From contig CAYOAL010000041.1 of NCBI GenBank assembly GCA_964401935.1, positions 1 through 64,000 of the forward strand: DNA of 64,000 bases. Reading direction: 5' to 3'. The notes under the pieces were generated by a model. That model made no database searches, had not been told where the DNA came from, and saw nothing but the letters and a program-made list of their open reading frames with translations. The translations under genes were made by a program, and so were the position numbers. The stretch comes from JAPYTK01 sp964401935 (GTDB lineage: Bacteria; Myxococcota_A; Polyangia; Polyangiales; Polyangiaceae). Shown one piece after another: positions 54,976 to 63,821 of the stretch (the stretch's first letter is position 1; each line of letters begins with the position of its first letter).

Positions 54976-55005
54976 TGCAGGATGTCGTCATGCTGGATGT
55001 CGTCA
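54976..55005. repeat. 15-bp imperfect direct repeat upstream of clpX
   Basis: TGCAGGATGTCGTCA is followed directly by TGCTGGATGTCGTCA (one mismatch). It lies 22-51 bp upstream of the clpX start, where a promoter or regulator site would be. Confidence 0.6.
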
Positions 55006-55172
55006 GCGTGTCATCGAAGCGACACGCCGCGCTCACCCTGCGGGGCACCGCGGCCACCGCCACGCGCTCAAGTCTTCGTAGCCAGGGCGAATTGTAGTCT
55101 CCGCCCCGGCACCAAGCAACATTGCCCCAAGGAACACCGCCCCAGCGACACCGCGCGCATCGGCGCCGAGCG

Positions 55173-55850
55173 TCACTTCTTGCTGTCCTTCTTCTGCTTG
55201 GAGAGCACCTCGTCGATGATGCCGTACTCCTTGGCCTCGATCGCGCTGAGGTAGAAGTCGCGCTCGATGTCCGCGGCGAGGCGGTCACGCTTCTGGCTCG
55301 TGGCCTCGGCGAGCATGTCGATCAAGGTCTCCTTCACCTTCTTGATCTCTCGGGCCTGGATCTCGATGTCCGTGGCCTGGCCGCGCGCGCCGCCGAGCGG
55401 CTGGTGGATCATGATGCGCGCGTGCGGGAGCGCGAAGCGCTGCCCCTTCGTGCCAACGGCGAGCAACACCGCGCCCATCGAGGAAGCCTGACCGATGCAC
55501 ATGGTCGACACCGGACAGCGCACGTAGTGCATCGTGTCCACCATCGCCAGGCCTGCGGTCACGATCCCGCCGGGGCTGTTGATGTACATCTGCACCTCTT
55601 TGTCGGGGTCTTCGCTCTCGAGGAAGAGGAACTGCGCGACCACCGAGTTGGCGACGAAATCGTCGATCTCGGTGCCGACGAACACGATCCGGTCTTTGAG
55701 CAGCCGGCTGTAGATGTCCCACTCACGCTCGCCACGGTGCGTGGTCTCGGTGATGCGCGGCACGTAGTAGGCGGCGCGCTCGCGCTCGTGGCGGATGTAG
55801 TCGGCCGAACGCTCGAGCGTGGCCATCGTTTGGCTTCGTGACGTGATCAT
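55173..55850 (-). CDS. clpP: ATP-dependent Clp protease proteolytic subunit ClpP
   Basis: The product is 225 aa from the ATG at 55850; an ATG at 55826 (MATLERSADYI) is equally possible and neither has a clear SD. Active-site Ser is in GQASSMGAVLL, His in PHARIMIHQPLGG, and the Asp follows in DIERDFYLSA. YINSPGGIVTAGLAMVDTM is also typical. It forms the barrel-shaped protease that works with ClpX. The C-terminus is Lys-rich (SKQKKDSKK). Confidence 0.95.
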   Translation of the reverse strand: MITSRSQTMATLERSADYIRHERERAAYYVPRITETTHRGEREWDIYSRLLKDRIVFVGTEIDDFVANSVVAQFLFLESEDPDKEVQMYINSPGGIVTAGLAMVDTMHYVRCPVSTMCIGQASSMGAVLLAVGTKGQRFALPHARIMIHQPLGGARGQATDIEIQAREIKKVKETLIDMLAEATSQKRDRLAADIERDFYLSAIEAKEYGIIDEVLSKQKKDSKK

Positions 55851-55979
55851 GGTGTGGAGTCTGCCCGCGTTTTGGGACGGGTGCCACCGGTTGATCGGGC
55901 AGTTGAGGGCTGCGTCGATCGGCGGCGTCCCGGCCATCCGTGCTTTCGTTCGCTCGCGCGCGAGGGGCCGTCGTGCCGC

Positions 55980-57233
55980 TCAGCCGTTGTCGATCTTGGC
56001 GGCGCCCTCCATGAGGTCGAGCACCTTGTCTTCGAGGATCATGCCGATGAGCATCTCGCGCTTCTGCCGCTCGCGATACTCGGCCTTGATCTTCGCGACG
56101 TTCTTGCCGGTCTGGGCAGCGAGCTCCTCGTAGCCCTTCTCGATGTCCTCGTTGGTCACCTGAACGCCCTTCTCCTTGGCGATCTCCGCCATGAGGAGCC
56201 CGGCCCGCACCTTCATCTCCGAGTCGGCCATGACGCGGTTCTGGAGCTCGGGGTTGTCCATCGACTGCCCACTCATCTGCGCGAGGAACTGGAGCTCACG
56301 GGCGGTCATCTGCGCCTGCTGCTGCACCAGCGAGGGGGGCACGGGGATGGGGTTCTTGTCGCAGAGCGCGGCCACCAGCTGACGGGCGAGATCTTCCTCC
56401 GCCTCTTGCTCGAGGCGCTTCTGCACTTTGTCGCGGAGCTCGGCCTTCAAGGCGGCCAGATCCGTCTTCTCACAGTCTTTGGCGAACTCGTCGTCCACCG
56501 AAGGGAGCACCCGCTGCTTGAGCTCTTTGAGCTCGATGTGGAACGCGCTCGACTTGCCGCGGATCTTCTGGAGCTGGTGGTTGTCGGGGAACGAGCCCTC
56601 GACGGTCTTGGTCTCGCCCACCTTCATCCCGGGCAGGGCCTCGTCGAGGAACGGCAGGATCTTGCCGCTGCCTACCTCGACGCTCGACACCTCCTCGGTC
56701 TGCTCGTCGCCGTCGAGCTCGAACCTCAGCACCAGATCGGCGAGGTCGCCAGCCTCGGCGGCGCGGCCCTCGACCGGCTCCTCGGTGGCGTGCTCTTGGC
56801 GCAGCTTCTCGATCTCGGCGTCGATCAGCGCGTCGGTCACCTCCACGTCCTTCTTCGTGGCGCCGAGCCCTTCCCACTCCACCTTCTCGATCTCCGGGCG
56901 AACCTCGAAGCGAGCCTTGTAGGAGAACGGGCGCTTGGGCTTGAGCTCGGCGGGCACCACCGACGGCTTGGTCAGGGGCTGGATGGCGCGCTCGCTGAGC
57001 GCCTTCTGGAGCGTCGCGTCGACGAGCTTCTGCGCCACGTCGGCGTGAATCGCCGGGCCGTACAGCTGGACCAGGACGTGACGCGGCGCCTTACCGCGAC
57101 GGAAGCCGCGCACGCGGGCGGTCTTCTTCAACCGCTGGTACGCGGCGTCCACTTCGGTGCTCACCTCGTCGGCGGGAACCTGAACCTGGAACTCCATCAG
57201 GACGGGAGACAACTTCTCGACTTCTACCTGCAT
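55980..57233 (-). CDS. tig: Trigger factor
   Basis: The product is 417 aa from the ATG at 57233 (MQVEVEKLSPV). The N-terminal ribosome-binding domain has FRRGKAPRHVLVQLYG (the GFRxGKxP signature). The PPIase domain and the helical C-terminal arms follow. It binds nascent chains at the exit tunnel. The order tig-clpP-clpX-lon on one strand is a common arrangement in proteobacteria. Confidence 0.95.
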   Translation of the reverse strand: MQVEVEKLSPVLMEFQVQVPADEVSTEVDAAYQRLKKTARVRGFRRGKAPRHVLVQLYGPAIHADVAQKLVDATLQKALSERAIQPLTKPSVVPAELKPKRPFSYKARFEVRPEIEKVEWEGLGATKKDVEVTDALIDAEIEKLRQEHATEEPVEGRAAEAGDLADLVLRFELDGDEQTEEVSSVEVGSGKILPFLDEALPGMKVGETKTVEGSFPDNHQLQKIRGKSSAFHIELKELKQRVLPSVDDEFAKDCEKTDLAALKAELRDKVQKRLEQEAEEDLARQLVAALCDKNPIPVPPSLVQQQAQMTARELQFLAQMSGQSMDNPELQNRVMADSEMKVRAGLLMAEIAKEKGVQVTNEDIEKGYEELAAQTGKNVAKIKAEYRERQKREMLIGMILEDKVLDLMEGAAKIDNG

Positions 57234-57362
57234 CAGCGACCTCACCCCGCCATGTCGGGCATGGATACACCGGGGGCGGAGGGCAATGCCACGCGAAGCT
57301 CAACCCGTCAAGAAGCTGCGTGGCGAGAGGGGCCCCCGGGGACCGGCGCGCGCGTGCACAAA

Positions 57363-57402
57363 CGAAAAATGGCCCCAGCGATTGAGGCGAATCGCTGGGG
57401 CC
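57363..57402 (-). terminator. Intrinsic terminator upstream of tig
   Basis: A perfect 13-bp stem (57371-57383 with 57390-57402, loop 6 nt) is followed on the - strand by ATTTTTCG. It would end transcripts from the small gene at 57521-57694 before tig, so tig needs its own promoter between about 57234 and 57362. Confidence 0.85.
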
Positions 57403-57520
57403 GGGGTGTCCCGGGAGGGGGACAAGTCACGAAAACGGGTAAGCCATGCTCGCGTGGCGAGCCACGCGCGAAAATTCACTCCTCGAGGCCAAGGTCGCGA
57501 GCGCCGCGACCTCGCTCGAG

Positions 57521-57694
57521 TCACTCTTCTTCTTCTTCGTCGTCTCCGTCGAAGGGGTCGCGATCGAACAGGAACTCACGCTCGAACGACGCCGGATCGT
57601 CCAGAATGTCCTCGACGGTCTGACCCACCGCCTGACCAGGGCGGATGATCTCCCGCTCGAACTCGGCGAAGCTTCGGAAAAACCTCGGTGTCAT
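57521..57694 (-). CDS. Small very acidic protein
   Basis: The product is 57 aa: MTPRFFRSFAEFEREII, then a middle with DDPASFEREFLFDRDPF and a C-terminus of Asp and Glu only. Short, single-gene, and followed by a strong terminator, which supports real expression. The acidic tail suggests binding to a basic partner. No family recognised. Confidence 0.55.
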   Translation of the reverse strand: MTPRFFRSFAEFEREIIRPGQAVGQTVEDILDDPASFEREFLFDRDPFDGDDEEEEE

Positions 57695-57805
57695 CTGTCT
57701 TTTTCTCTCCGGTTGGCCACGCAGGCCGATTAGCCACAGGGTTTGCGAAAGGGGGGGAACACACGGGCGACCGCTGCGAGCCGCGGCCACCAGAGCGGAA
57801 CGCGC

Positions 57806-58051
57806 TCAGCGGTGCCGCGCGGGCGCGGCCTGCCACAGCGCGACCACCTCGGCGGCGCGCTTGCGCGCGCTGGGGCCAGTCCAGAAGTGCGACCCCAAGA
57901 CACGCTCGACGGCCGCGAGCTGCCGCGACTCGGTCGCGCCATCGAGCACCGTGGCAAAGGCGGAGCGGCCGTCACCGCGAGCGGGTGAGCCTGCCTTCGG
58001 GGCGCACGTCCCGCGGCGCCCGCGACCACCTTGTCCTACATTGTCCGACAT
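57806..58051 (-). CDS. Small unknown protein divergent from parA
   Basis: The product is 81 aa. The C-terminal half (FATVLDGATESRQLAAVERVLGSHFWTGPSARKRAAEVVALW) looks like a small helical domain; the N-terminus is Gly/Arg-rich. Its ATG is at the centre of a 30-bp palindrome shared with the parA upstream region. A regulatory role toward parAB is possible only by position. Confidence 0.45.
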   Translation of the reverse strand: MSDNVGQGGRGRRGTCAPKAGSPARGDGRSAFATVLDGATESRQLAAVERVLGSHFWTGPSARKRAAEVVALWQAAPARHR

Positions 58052-58065
58052 GTCGGCCACTGTAG
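58036..58065. promoter_or_regulatory. Near-perfect 30-bp palindrome between parA and the divergent gene
   Basis: The two 15-bp arms match at 13 positions; the core is CCGACATGTCGG. It covers the ATG of the 81-aa gene and lies 71-100 bp before parA. It does not resemble the usual GTTCCACGTGGAAC-type parS, so it is more likely an operator, for autoregulation of one of the two genes. An AT-rich patch (58085-58096) between it and parA may hold the parA promoter. Confidence 0.6.
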
Positions 58066-58135
58066 TTTCCTGATTGACACGGGCCAAAAAATATTCTCAG
58101 CGAGGCGCAGGAGCGCTACTCCGCCGGTGCCGCAC

Positions 58136-58924
58136 ATGCCTCGGGCCACCATCATCGCCGTCGCCAACCAGAAGGGGGGCGTCGGGAAGACCACCACGAG
58201 CGTCAACCTCGCGGCCAGCCTCGCCGCCGCCGAGCGCCGGACCTTGCTCGTGGACGTGGATCCGCAAGCCAACGCCTCGAGCGGCGTGGGCTGCCGCCCG
58301 GGCCTCGACGACCCGAGCCTCTACGACGTGCTCGCGGGCACGACCACGATGCGCGAGGTGGTGCGTCCGACCGAGGTGCCGCTCCTCGACGTGGCCCCCT
58401 CGAACCAGCACCTCGTGGGGGTGGAGCTCGAGCTCATCGACGCCGAGGATCGCGCCCTCCGCCTGCGCAAAGCGGTGGCCTCGATCCGCGACACCTACGA
58501 GTACGTGTTGTTCGACTGCCCGCCCTCGCTCGGTCTGCTCACCGTGAACGCGCTCAGCGCCGCCGATCAGGTGCTCGTGCCGATGCAGTGCGAATACTAC
58601 GCCCTCGAGGGACTCACCCAGCTGATGGCCACCATCGACCGCGTGCGCTCGCTGTACAACCCGAGCCTCACCGTGGTTGGCATCGTGCTCACCATGTTCG
58701 ACGTGCGTAACTCGCTCACCCACCAGGTGGCCGAAGAGGTCAGGAGTCACTTCCACGTGTTCGACGCGATCATCCCGCGCAACGTGAAGCTCAGCGAGGC
58801 GCCCTCCTTCGGCAAGCCAGCGCTGCTCTACGATGTGGAGTGCCGCGGTGCACAGGGTTACCTGTCGCTCGCCCGCGAGCTCTTGACCCCACCCGATGAA
58901 GCCACGCGCGCGGCGGGGGCCTGA
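58136..58924 (+). CDS. parA: Chromosome-partitioning ATPase ParA/Soj
   Basis: The product is 262 aa, a standard chromosomal ParA. Deviant Walker A QKGGVGKTTT, DVDPQANAS, and VLFDCPPSLGLLTVNAL are clear. It binds DNA nonspecifically and moves ParB-parS complexes apart. The start is chosen at the conserved MPRATIIAVANQKGG. parB follows after 1 nt. Confidence 0.95.
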   Translation: MPRATIIAVANQKGGVGKTTTSVNLAASLAAAERRTLLVDVDPQANASSGVGCRPGLDDPSLYDVLAGTTTMREVVRPTEVPLLDVAPSNQHLVGVELELIDAEDRALRLRKAVASIRDTYEYVLFDCPPSLGLLTVNALSAADQVLVPMQCEYYALEGLTQLMATIDRVRSLYNPSLTVVGIVLTMFDVRNSLTHQVAEEVRSHFHVFDAIIPRNVKLSEAPSFGKPALLYDVECRGAQGYLSLARELLTPPDEATRAAGA

Positions 58925-58925
58925 G

Positions 58926-59819
58926 GTGGCAGACAAGAAAGGCAGGCGAGCGCTCGGACGCGGTCTCGACGCGCTCCTCCCCAAATCTCCCGCGCCGGCG
59001 GCTGCGCCTCCCCCCGCCGGCGCGCCGCCGCTCTCGTGCCCGATCGAGCGCATCGTCCCGCGCCGCGACCAGCCGCGCCAGCACATCGACGCCACGCTGC
59101 TCGACGAGCTCTCGGCCACCATCCGTGAGCATGGCGTCATCCAGCCGCTCGTCGTGCGACGACTGTCCGGGGCGGACGAGCGCTACGAGATCATCGCTGG
59201 CGAGCGCCGGTGGCGCGCCGCGCAGCGGGCCGGGCTCAAAGACGTACCCATCGTCGTCAAGGACGTGTCGTCCGAGGCTGCGTTCGAGATGGCGCTGGTC
59301 GAGAACCTCCAGCGACAGGATCTCAACCCGATCGAGGTGGCCGAGGGGTACCGCCGCTTGCTCGACGACCACGGCCACACCCAGGAGGCGCTCGCGGATC
59401 GGATGGGCAAGAGCCGCGTCGCCGTGACCAACGTGCTCCGCCTGCTCAAGCTCCCCGAGCCGGTGCGTGACATGCTCGCCGAGGGCAGCCTCAGCGAAGG
59501 CCACGGTCGCGCGCTGCTCGGCGCGCCCGACGAGCAGGCGATGCTCACCCTCGCCCGCCAGGCCCAGCGCCGAAAGCTCAGCGTCCGCAAGGTGGAGCAG
59601 CTCATTCGGGCCGCCCGGGATGGGGCCACCGCCACGCAGCCGGGGGGCGCCCCCAAGACCCCTGGAAAGAGCGCCTCGGTGCGCGATCTCGAGGCGCGGC
59701 TCACCCGCGCCGTCGGGTCACGGGTGGCCGTCGATCACAAGGGCAAGGGAGGCAAGATCGTGATCAGCTACGCGGATCTCGATGAGCTCGACCGCATCAT
59801 CGGCGTGATCGGCGCTTGA
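58926..59819 (+). CDS. parB: Chromosome-partitioning protein ParB
   Basis: The product is 297 aa from a GTG (ADKKGRRALGRGLDALLPK); an ATG 30 bp upstream would overlap parA. The N-terminal ParA-stimulating peptide (LGRGLDALL), the CTP-binding boxes (RRDQPRQHID, AGERRWRAA, ENLQRQDLNPIEVA) and the helix-turn-helix (TQEALADRMGKSRVAVTN) are all visible. It spreads around parS sites. No parS was found by eye in the window. Confidence 0.95.
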   Translation: MADKKGRRALGRGLDALLPKSPAPAAAPPPAGAPPLSCPIERIVPRRDQPRQHIDATLLDELSATIREHGVIQPLVVRRLSGADERYEIIAGERRWRAAQRAGLKDVPIVVKDVSSEAAFEMALVENLQRQDLNPIEVAEGYRRLLDDHGHTQEALADRMGKSRVAVTNVLRLLKLPEPVRDMLAEGSLSEGHGRALLGAPDEQAMLTLARQAQRRKLSVRKVEQLIRAARDGATATQPGGAPKTPGKSASVRDLEARLTRAVGSRVAVDHKGKGGKIVISYADLDELDRIIGVIGA

Positions 59820-59914
59820 GCGTCGCCCCCCCTGCCAACGGCGATGAGCCGATACCCCGCGCTCGGACGTCTCGAGAGGGTCGGTCGACGACGTTCCCCA
59901 ATCGAGGTATTTCC

Positions 59915-60922
59915 ATGACGATGAAAACGCGCGTCGCCGTCCTCTCCCTCGCTGCGGCGAGTCTCGTCGGCTGCCCCAAGCAAGACGCGCCCCCCGTCTC
60001 GCTCGTCGCCGATCCCCCCGCCACCGACGATGGGAACCCTCCCGGCGCCGGGCTAGCGGCCCTCGACCGAGGCGTCGCCTACATCAAAGCCGAAGCGTGG
60101 GAGCAGGCCGTCGGGGAGCTCGACGCGGCGCTCGCCACCGACCCCTCCAACGCCCAAGCCCACTATTACCGCGCGCTCGCCCTCAAGAACCTCGATCGGG
60201 CGGCCGAGGCGCGGTCGGGCTTCGAGCAGGCGCTCAACCTCGACGGGAGCCTGGTCGAGGCGCGCCTGCACCTCGGTGAGCTGCTCTTGCTCGGGGAGAC
60301 CCCGGAGGCCGAAAAGGCGGCCGAGGTGCTCACGCCGGCCGTCGCGGCGGAGCCCAAGGCGGCCGATGCCCGCCAGCTCCTCGCCTACGCCCTCTTTCTG
60401 CAGGAGAAGTGGAGTGAGGCCGCCGATCACTACGCGGTGGCGCTCCAGCTACAAGACGACCCCAACGTCCGCTTTCAGCTCGCCGACTCGCTGTTCCGAG
60501 CAGGCCGCCTCGACGAGAGCGTGCCGCACATGCGCCTGTTGCTCGCCGCGTTCGACAAGGACCTGAAAGTCGCGGTTCAGCTCGCCCACCGCTTCGGCAA
60601 GGCCAAAGCCTTCGACGACTGCGTGAAGGGCTTCGACGTCGTCATCGGCCTCGATCCCTCCCAGCCCGCCCACCTGTTGCACCGCGGCCTGTGCAAACAC
60701 GAGCTGAAGGACGAGAAGGGCGCTCGTACCGACTACATGAAGGCCATCGAGCTCGATGACGCCTTCCAGCCCGCCTACTACTACCTCGGCCGCTCGCTCC
60801 TCCACGAGCAACGACCGCAGAAGGCGGTGGAGGCGTTCAAGAAGGCCATCAAGCTCGACCCCGACTCCGCCATCGCCGAGCGCGCGCGCGAGGCGCTCGA
60901 GGAGATGAAGAAGAAACGTTGA
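59915..60922 (+). CDS. TPR lipoprotein
   Basis: The product is 335 aa with a signal peptide and lipobox (SLVGC, Cys about 20) and a good GAGG before the ATG. At least six tetratricopeptide units follow (for example AEAWEQAVGELDAALATDPSN, DEKGARTDYMKAIELDDAF, EQRPQKAVEAFKKAIKLDPDS). Probably a periplasmic or outer-membrane scaffold. It follows parB in the same direction. Confidence 0.85.
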   Translation: MTMKTRVAVLSLAAASLVGCPKQDAPPVSLVADPPATDDGNPPGAGLAALDRGVAYIKAEAWEQAVGELDAALATDPSNAQAHYYRALALKNLDRAAEARSGFEQALNLDGSLVEARLHLGELLLLGETPEAEKAAEVLTPAVAAEPKAADARQLLAYALFLQEKWSEAADHYAVALQLQDDPNVRFQLADSLFRAGRLDESVPHMRLLLAAFDKDLKVAVQLAHRFGKAKAFDDCVKGFDVVIGLDPSQPAHLLHRGLCKHELKDEKGARTDYMKAIELDDAFQPAYYYLGRSLLHEQRPQKAVEAFKKAIKLDPDSAIAERAREALEEMKKKR

Positions 60923-60971
60923 GCCCCCCCTCGCGGGCGCGGGTGCGGGGGCGCTTCGCAGCGCGCCTCGG

Positions 60972-63701
60972 TCAAGAGCTCGGCGCGAGCCGCGGGGGCT
61001 CGGAGCGATCGTCGGGACCGAGCGCCTCCTCGAGCGCGCTCCGGAGGGCCTCCGCGCGATCGCCGTCGAGCTTGTTGCCGGTGTCGTCGGCGACGTAGAA
61101 CACGTCGACCACGCGCGAGCCCTCGGTGGAGATCTTCGCGAGCGCGATCGACAGGCCGCGCTCCGCGATCACCCGCGCGAGCTGGTACAAGAGCCCCGGC
61201 CGATCGCGCGTGAACACCTCCACCACGCTGTGACGCGGTGAGGCGCGGTTGTCGACGATGACCTTGGTGGCGACGCGCGGCCCCTCGCGCTCGCGCCGGC
61301 GCGGGCGCGCGGCCGGGCTGGCGAGGGCGCTGGCGGCGCGCCGGCCGGCGAGCACGTCTTCGAGATCGCTCTCGATACGCGGCAGCCGCGGCGCGACCGC
61401 CCCACCCCCCACGTGCTCCACCCAAAACAGGTCGACGGCCACGTGCTGGGGCCCTTCGGATCGGTCGACCACCCCGGAGTAGATCTGCGCCGCGTGCACG
61501 AGCAAGCGCGACGCGGTGAGCACCGCCGCGATGTTGGCCAGGAGCCCGTGCCGGTCCTCGGCCACCACGCACAGCTGCTCCACTCCGCCGGGGTCTTCGG
61601 CGCGGTGCTCGATGCACGCCACGGTGGCGTGGCGGCCCTCGGCGAGATGTCGCCGCAGCACCGCGGCGTGAGCGAGCACGTCCGCTGGCGGGTTGCCTAG
61701 CGCGTAGCGGGAGGGCATGGCGTGCAAGAAGGCCTCCACCTCTCTGCGCTCGTCGGGGTCGTGCACCGCGTCGAGCACCTCTCGCTGTCGCTCCTCGGCG
61801 GCGCGCTCGGGTCGGTGTCCCTCGCGGAAGTGCCGCATCGTGAGCACGAAGAGCTCGTCGAGCATCCGCGCCTTCCACGAGGTCATCGACGTGGGGCTGG
61901 TCGTCGACAGATCCGCCACCGTGAGCAAGTAGAGGTTGCGCAGACCTTCCCGATCCCCCACCACCTCGGCGAGCTCCTCGGCGGTCGCCGGATCGTCGAG
62001 ATCGCGGCGGGTCGCGGTGAGGTACATCGTGAGGTGGTGGAGGATCAAGCGGCACACGGCCGCGGTGTCTTCTTCGCCGAAGCCGAGACGCGCGAGGATG
62101 ATGCGCGCCACCTCGGCCCCGCGCTCGGAGTGGTCGCGTCGGCCGATGGCTTTGCCCACGTCGTGGAGGAGGGCGGCAAAGAACAGCACCCGCGTTCCTC
62201 CGAGCTCGGACGCCACCCGACAGGCGAGCGTGCCACCCCAGCGGTCGCCCTCCTCGGCATCCACCACGATGTCGCCACGCACGATCTCCGCCACCCGATC
62301 GACCGCCGCCACCGAGTGAACGTCGACCGTGTACACGTGGTAGGTGTCGTGGTGCACGCGCCCCACGACGGGGCCGAACTCGGGGATCATCGCCACCAGC
62401 AAGCCGAGGTCGTGCAGCTCCCGCATCGCGGTGCCACGCTTGAGGCGCGTCACCTTGCAGTTCTCGGTGAGCTCCACGAAGAGCCGCGCCGCTTCCGGCA
62501 GCGCGCGGAGCTCGGCCGTCCACGTCGCGTCACCGCACAGATCGATGACCGCGTTGCGCGCGCCGGCCCGAATGGGCACCCCGTGGGCGACGGCCGCGCT
62601 GACGAGGCGGAGCGCCACCGCCGGATCGGTGCGCAAGAGCTCGAGATCGGTGAGCGTCGCCTCGCCGTCGAACAGCTGCACGCCCCCGGCGAGATCGTGT
62701 CGGGAGGGGCGCCGACGCTTGAGCACCGGCTGCGCCCGCGCCAGGAGCAGATCGCGAAAGCGGGAGATGGTGCGGGCGGAGCGATAGAAGTCGCTCATCA
62801 TGCGCTCCACCGCCTCCCGCAGGGCGGCCTCGTCGCCCACCCGCTCTGGGGCGAGGTAGCCGAGCACCGGGGAGAGCGCCTCCTGCTCGTCGAAGCTCAG
62901 CCGATCGCTCCGGCGGCCCGCGCGACCGTGGAGCGCGTTGCGGATGCGCCAGAGCACCTCGCGCGCCTCTTCCACCGCGTTGAGCTGCCTCGGCACCAAC
63001 ACCCCGATCCGCAGCAGCTCGCCGAGGTCGCCCACGTTCCAACGCGCGCGCGCCGCCCACCACGCGACGTCCACGTCGCGGAGCGCCCCTGGCCCGTTCT
63101 TCACGTCGGGCTCGAGCATGTACACCGAGCCCCCGTAGCGCTGATGTCGCGTGAGCGCCGCCTCGTCGAGCCGTGCGAGGAAGGTGGGGAGCTCCGACAG
63201 CGCGAACAAGCCCGCGCGCGCTCGCGTCAGCAGATCGTCGGACAGCGCGCGATCGCCGGCCACGAAGCGCCAGTCGAGCAGGCTGGTCGCGGTGGGCAAG
63301 TCGGTGCGCCCCGCGGCGATCAGATCTTCGATGGTGACCACCTGGTGGCCGACGGTGATCCCGGCGTCCCAGAGCGGATAGAGCAACGCCTCGGCCAGCG
63401 CCTCGGCGCGGGTGAGGTCACGCGCCAGGAGGCGCACGTCGAGATCGGCCCCGAGCGCCACCGCCCCTCGCCCGTAACCTCCCACCCCCGCGAGCGCGAT
63501 CCCCGCCGTGGTCCCGACCTCTCGCACCGCCTCCTCGAAGGCGCGGCGCAGCACGTCGTCGAGGAGCGACGCATGCTCACGACCGAGCGCCCTCCCGATC
63601 GGCTGAGCCGTCCACGAGCGAACCCGCGCGAGGAGCGGCTCACGGCCCCGTCGCAGGAGCTCCCGCAGCCCGTCCGCACGCTCGTTGACTCCTGAGCTCA
63701 T
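60972..63701 (-). CDS. glnD: Bifunctional uridylyltransferase/uridylyl-removing enzyme GlnD
   Basis: The product is 909 aa. The nucleotidyltransferase motif GVGGYGRGAVALGADLDVRLL is at about residues 70-95, an HD domain (HVYTVDVHS ... LLHDVGKA) at about 455-520, and two ACT domains (LCVVAEDRHGLLANIAAVL at about 710 and VEVFTRDRPGLLYQLARVI at about 825). It senses glutamine and modifies PII protein. An Arg/Pro-rich insert separates the two ACT domains. It converges with the TPR lipoprotein gene. Confidence 0.93.
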   Translation of the reverse strand: MSSGVNERADGLRELLRRGREPLLARVRSWTAQPIGRALGREHASLLDDVLRRAFEEAVREVGTTAGIALAGVGGYGRGAVALGADLDVRLLARDLTRAEALAEALLYPLWDAGITVGHQVVTIEDLIAAGRTDLPTATSLLDWRFVAGDRALSDDLLTRARAGLFALSELPTFLARLDEAALTRHQRYGGSVYMLEPDVKNGPGALRDVDVAWWAARARWNVGDLGELLRIGVLVPRQLNAVEEAREVLWRIRNALHGRAGRRSDRLSFDEQEALSPVLGYLAPERVGDEAALREAVERMMSDFYRSARTISRFRDLLLARAQPVLKRRRPSRHDLAGGVQLFDGEATLTDLELLRTDPAVALRLVSAAVAHGVPIRAGARNAVIDLCGDATWTAELRALPEAARLFVELTENCKVTRLKRGTAMRELHDLGLLVAMIPEFGPVVGRVHHDTYHVYTVDVHSVAAVDRVAEIVRGDIVVDAEEGDRWGGTLACRVASELGGTRVLFFAALLHDVGKAIGRRDHSERGAEVARIILARLGFGEEDTAAVCRLILHHLTMYLTATRRDLDDPATAEELAEVVGDREGLRNLYLLTVADLSTTSPTSMTSWKARMLDELFVLTMRHFREGHRPERAAEERQREVLDAVHDPDERREVEAFLHAMPSRYALGNPPADVLAHAAVLRRHLAEGRHATVACIEHRAEDPGGVEQLCVVAEDRHGLLANIAAVLTASRLLVHAAQIYSGVVDRSEGPQHVAVDLFWVEHVGGGAVAPRLPRIESDLEDVLAGRRAASALASPAARPRRREREGPRVATKVIVDNRASPRHSVVEVFTRDRPGLLYQLARVIAERGLSIALAKISTEGSRVVDVFYVADDTGNKLDGDRAEALRSALEEALGPDDRSEPPRLAPSS

Positions 63702-63821
63702 GATGGCGACCTTGAGGCGCTCCGCTTGCGAGGGAGCCTCCGGCGATCTGCTATCAGGGATCCGGTGCCAGCTCCAGCGAAGGTGCGCCGCCAACCCGAC
63801 GCCGCCCGCACGCAGGCGCGG

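Noticed and set aside
58740..58780. CCACGTG-containing stretch inside parA considered as a parS site
   Set aside because: Only the central part matches; the flanks are not palindromic, so it does not meet the GTTCCACGTGGAAC-type pattern.
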